Positions 61,001 through 64,000 of a stretch of 64,000 nucleotides of DNA are shown here, in pieces. The notes beneath the pieces were generated by a model. That model ran no database searches. It was given only the letters and a program-made list of their open reading frames with translations, and was not told the origin of the DNA. The translations under genes and the position numbers were made by a program. How positions within the stretch are numbered: position 1 is the stretch's first letter; each line of letters starts with the position of its first letter. Origin of the DNA: Dromaius novaehollandiae (lineage: Eukaryota; Chordata; Aves; Casuariiformes; Dromaiidae); the NCBI RefSeq assembly GCF_036370855.1, contig NC_088117.1:1240001-1304000 (forward strand), in the 5' to 3' direction.

Positions 61001-63585
61001 GAAATCCCGGGAAAGCAGGACCGCCTGGTACAAAAGGTAATGAATAACATTCTCAGCTATAATCCATAAACTCTCCCAGGCTGAGAGCACACACAGGGAG
61101 ACTGCGTCTAGAGATATAACTGTCTGGGAGCTGATCATAGTCCAAGAAGCAGCCTTGAAGAAGCACAGGCAAAGCAGGATTTGGGGGTATGGCTCTTGCA
61201 TGAGATGGGTACTAGGAACAGAGTCTCCTTCAGTGGTAACATATCTCAGAGGAATACATTTCTCTTTTTCCCAGAGGTCCCCATGGACCCTTCTCAGCCC
61301 CCAGCCACCAAAAAAATGCCACTCCTCTCTAAGGAGTCTTGAGCCAGCTCTGCCAGGAGGCCTGATGCAGAAACATGGGTTCTGGGTGCTTCCAGCAGCC
61401 TCCAGGCCTGGACTCTTGGTGCAGTTCCATCATGTCCCCCTTGACCAGAAGGATGGTGATCAAACCACCTAGGAACAGATGGCACAGGGTGAAGCAAGAA
61501 GGGAATGGAGGTTTCTTTGCAGTGAGATAACCCACAAAAGGGGACGAGTGTGTCTGCCAGGAAATCAGCTTTCACTCCATCCAGACAGTGCTTAAGCTCT
61601 TCAGCAGGATCTGTGTGCTCCAAATGTTGGAACAGTCTCTCTTCTAAAAAAACCCAGCATTTGTATCTTTTCCCTACCTTTTTACACTTTCCTTGAAAAG
61701 AAAAGCCTTCAGGGGCCATTTTCATCTGAACTTTGGGCTGTGTTTGGCCTTGGCTTCTTCACAGACCCAAGCTGAAAGCAAGGGTTCATAGGACAAGACT
61801 GCTGTACTCTGCCTCCAAAGTGTTCAAAGCCATGGCCCAAGGTCTCAGGAAGCAAATATTTTCATTTCAGACTGATTTCAGCTCCCTGTACAAGCTGCCA
61901 CCCAGGGACTGAGCACTGGTGCACAGACTAGCAGCAAAATCAGCCACTCTGCATGCCGAATGTGTATCTATTTCCCAGCCAAAAGGACTTAGGACTTCAG
62001 CAGAAACCCCAGCAGGAAATGGGTGAACATGCTGAAATGGCAGCTATTGCCCAAAATCCCACAGATGCCTGATTGAAAACAGAAAGCCTACAAAAAAAGT
62101 CACTGAGGCAGGGAAGTGAATCCTCCATATATCTCAAGAGATGGAAAAGCAATTTTCTCTCCCTTATGTACTTGCTCCGCCTAGTGTTCCTGAAAGACTC
62201 TGCTGACTAAGCGAGCAGCCAGGGCTATGCAGGCAGGAGTGGCATATAGCAGCCATGCCTTCAGCAAACCTGGCAGAGCACCGTAGCTTTCCATCACTTA
62301 GGACAGCCTCGCTTGTGCACTTTGGAAATGTGGAGGGGCTGGACCAGCCGTTTGGGGAATCCAATTAATTCACTTCCATTGAGTAACTTGTGAAGAGCTG
62401 TCTCCTCTTCTCTCCCACAGGAGTGGCTGGAGAGCCTGGCTTCCCAGGACCTAAAGGTAAATAGTGCTGAATTGAATTTAGGTTTGGGGCCTGTTAAGTT
62501 GAACTATCACAGCATGACCGGGGATGGGTTTCTCTAACAACACAAAGAAACTGCATGCTGTTTGGGAACAACTCACAAATGGGACCGGTTATAAGTAAAT
62601 GCAAATACTCACTGGGTACTGCATGGGGCTGTTTGAAGATAGTTGCCCCCCATGTGTAGGGCCTGGGGTGCTGAAGCACCTTGCGAAGGCATTCAGTGAG
62701 GTTCAGCCCCAGCTGAGACCGTGTGAGGAGCCCTTCTCCACCAAACTAGTTGTATGGTGACAGAGGCCCAGGAGCCGGGGCTGCCTGATGCTGCTGCCCA
62801 GCACTGCTGCCTATCGAAACCACAAGGCTTCACACACGCCAGCCTCAGCGGCCAGCTAGATCCAGGCAGACCATTCAACTTCCTATGCTATGTCAAAAGG
62901 CAGAAAGGCTCCGATGAAACTGCATCCATGCTAGTGCAAGAGGAACGTGTCTTTCTACCAGCACTAGCGATAGGATACATGGGAAACGGTTTTTTCATGA
63001 TACCATCATCCTGCATATTAGGGCCACCGGTATTTATGCCTGAGCACTGCCTACACTACAGCTTCTAACATTAGAGCTTGGTTTGTAATAATTATGGGCC
63101 AAATACCACTGATCTGGTCACCAGCTTGGCACGTTTCCTTCAGCTGTCACAACTACTTCCAAAGCACCTAGTAAAGCCCTCTGCCAGCACTAACTGTTCC
63201 CCCTCTCAGGCTTTCCTCCCCTGCCTTCCCCTCTGGGTGCGTTTCCCCTTTCTTCCCACACCCACTTGCCTCTGTCCCAAGTGTCTCAGCCCAGCAAGAC
63301 TCACCTGCACAAAATGTTTGCAGCTATCTTCTTGGACTGGCTGAGCAGCAGACAGAGCAGCCAGCTCTAGCAGAAAGAGGGCTTGTGCCAGTTTTGCTAT
63401 TTGGCCCTCCCTGCTGCAAATCGTATCGTTCACCAGCACCACTGTCTCAGCAGGACTTGGCTTGAAAAGCAAGCAATGTCAAGAGATGGAAGAGGGGAGG
63501 CCTTGGTACAAAGGGCAGAGAGCAACTGATAATGTTGTTTGTCCAACAGGAACGAAAGGAGAACCTGGATTTCCAGAAACTTCGG
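57950..63585 (+). CDS. FCN: Ficolin unit C, secreted collagen lectin (5' half; continues past the right edge)
   Basis: Five plus-strand exons, all split in phase 1: 57950-58028, 60021-60134, 60983-61036, 62421-62456 and 63550-63585. Exon 1 gives a signal peptide ([20 protein letters not shown], then AQDSCPG) from an ATG in a good Kozak context. Exons 2-5 encode about 20 Gly-X-Y triplets with one break near the end (GFP-ETS-G). The two N-terminal cysteines, SCPG and GCPG, which link ficolin trimers into oligomers in the human proteins, are present. PGKAGP in exon 3 fits the OGKXGP motif by which ficolins and mannose-binding lectin bind MASP proteases. The fibrinogen-like lectin exons should follow beyond 64000. 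No lesion is visible, unlike the three neighbours. Orthology to a particular human FCN gene cannot be settled from this half. Confidence 0.88.
58738..59845 (+). mobile_element. CR1 LINE fragment in intron 1 of ficolin C
   Basis: Same strand as the gene. It starts inside the reverse transcriptase ([19 protein letters not shown]), passes [20 protein letters not shown] and [12 protein letters not shown], and ends in the 3' domain ([20 protein letters not shown]). It is 5'-truncated and has many stops. It is the youngest-looking of the three copies in the continuity of its frame. Confidence 0.92.
60021..60134 (+). CDS. FCN: Ficolin C exon 2, N-terminal segment and start of the collagen helix
   Basis: 114 nt, acceptor TTCCTCAG, donor AAAG|GTGAGA. 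It reads [20 protein letters not shown], then [19 protein letters not shown]. The exon holds the second N-terminal Cys and seven Gly-X-Y triplets. Confidence 0.9.
60983..61036 (+). CDS. FCN: Ficolin C exon 3, collagen with MASP-binding motif
   Basis: 54 nt, acceptor TTTGCAG, donor AAAAG|GTAATG. It reads [19 protein letters not shown], six uninterrupted triplets including PGKAGP. Confidence 0.9.
61037..62420. other. Intron 3 of ficolin C, nothing recognised
   Basis: No repeat or exon could be supported. A minus-strand frame of 143 codons at 61294-61725 has no recognisable domain. Confidence 0.5.
62421..62456 (+). CDS. FCN: Ficolin C exon 4, collagen
   Basis: 36 nt, acceptor TCCCACAG, donor AAAG|GTAAAT. 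It reads [13 protein letters not shown], four triplets. Confidence 0.88.
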
Positions 63586-64000
63586 GTGAGTTTCACCCTG
63601 GGGCCTTCCTACCACCATTGGCTTTGCAGAGCAGATCGATGATGACAAGTAGGAAGGCAGACGCTTGCACCAGAAGTCAGGGCAGGGCAGCAATAAAAAC
63701 AAATTCAGACCAATACAGAAGGACAGACTAAGGAAATACCATTCTATTAACCCATTTGCTTCTCACATCAACACAGCTTCAGAGTGGCTATTCTGTCACT
63801 CCAGGCAGGACAGGAAAGTCATGTCCTTTGGGTGCTAGTCAAGTAATTTGCTTTCCTGCACTCCCACAAGACTCCTGTGTGAGCTAGATGAGGTCTATCT
63901 TAGTCTTTACAGTCTCAGTATCCCTGTTTCCAAGGATCACTCGAAAGCCCTCTGTAGGCACCTGGCTACTTCAAAGCTAGTTAAACCACCACATTTACCT
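62457..64000. other. Introns 4 and 5 of ficolin C around exon 5
   Basis: Apart from exon 5 (63550-63585), no further collagen or fibrinogen exon is visible before the right edge. Confidence 0.5.
63550..63585 (+). CDS. FCN: Ficolin C exon 5, collagen with one interruption
   Basis: 36 nt, acceptor CCAACAG, donor TCGG|GTGAGT. It reads [13 protein letters not shown]; the fourth triplet starts with Glu instead of Gly, close to where the helix should end. Confidence 0.82.

Noticed and set aside
61294-61725. Minus-strand frame of 143 codons in ficolin C intron 3
   Set aside because: No family motif and no sign of splicing. It could be repeat-derived, but I cannot name a family.

Overview
The window is animal nuclear DNA, most likely from a bird; another sauropsid such as a turtle or crocodilian is possible. 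Three CR1 LINEs are present, one with the typical 3' end carrying the ATTCTGTGA-type octamer. Genes are split into short exons with GT-AG introns, and a CpG island marks one promoter. Nothing bacterial or viral was seen.

Layout. (1) 2.5-22.9 kb, minus strand: ANKMY1 (MORN repeats, ankyrin repeats, MYND zinc finger). Fifteen exons could be read, and all of them join without a frame conflict to give about 778 residues from a Kozak ATG in the CpG island. The exon after the MYND domain was not found. A 5'-truncated CR1 with a perfect 51-bp internal tandem duplication lies in one intron. (2) 22.4-23.6 kb: the CpG island. (3) 26.98-27.27 kb, plus strand: what looks like a decayed DUSP28, head-to-head with ANKMY1 as I recall the human 2q37 order. 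It is broken by a frame change and has lost its phosphatase loop. (4) 32.8-37 kb, minus strand: a nearly full-length, dead CR1. (5) 41.5-63.6 kb, plus strand: a tandem ficolin cluster.

The ficolin cluster has four units. Unit A (41.6-47.1 kb) has open fibrinogen-like exons. Its signal-peptide exon carries a stop at codon 6, its collagen exon keeps the 114-nt length but has lost most Gly-X-Y glycines and the N-terminal cysteines, and one junction is out of phase. Unit B1 (48.9 kb) is a single fibrinogen exon with a displaced donor. Unit B2 (52.3-53.7 kb) has a collagen exon remnant, a fibrinogen exon with a dead donor, and a last exon that has lost one base. Unit C (57.9 kb to beyond the right edge) is an apparently intact gene through its signal peptide and four collagen exons, including a PGKAGP motif of the type that binds MASP serine proteases.

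Reading as a whole: ANKMY1 appears to be a working gene. Next to it a lectin-pathway family has expanded and partly decayed, leaving unit C as the only copy that looks functional in the visible part. The large spaces between genes hold nothing else I could recognise.
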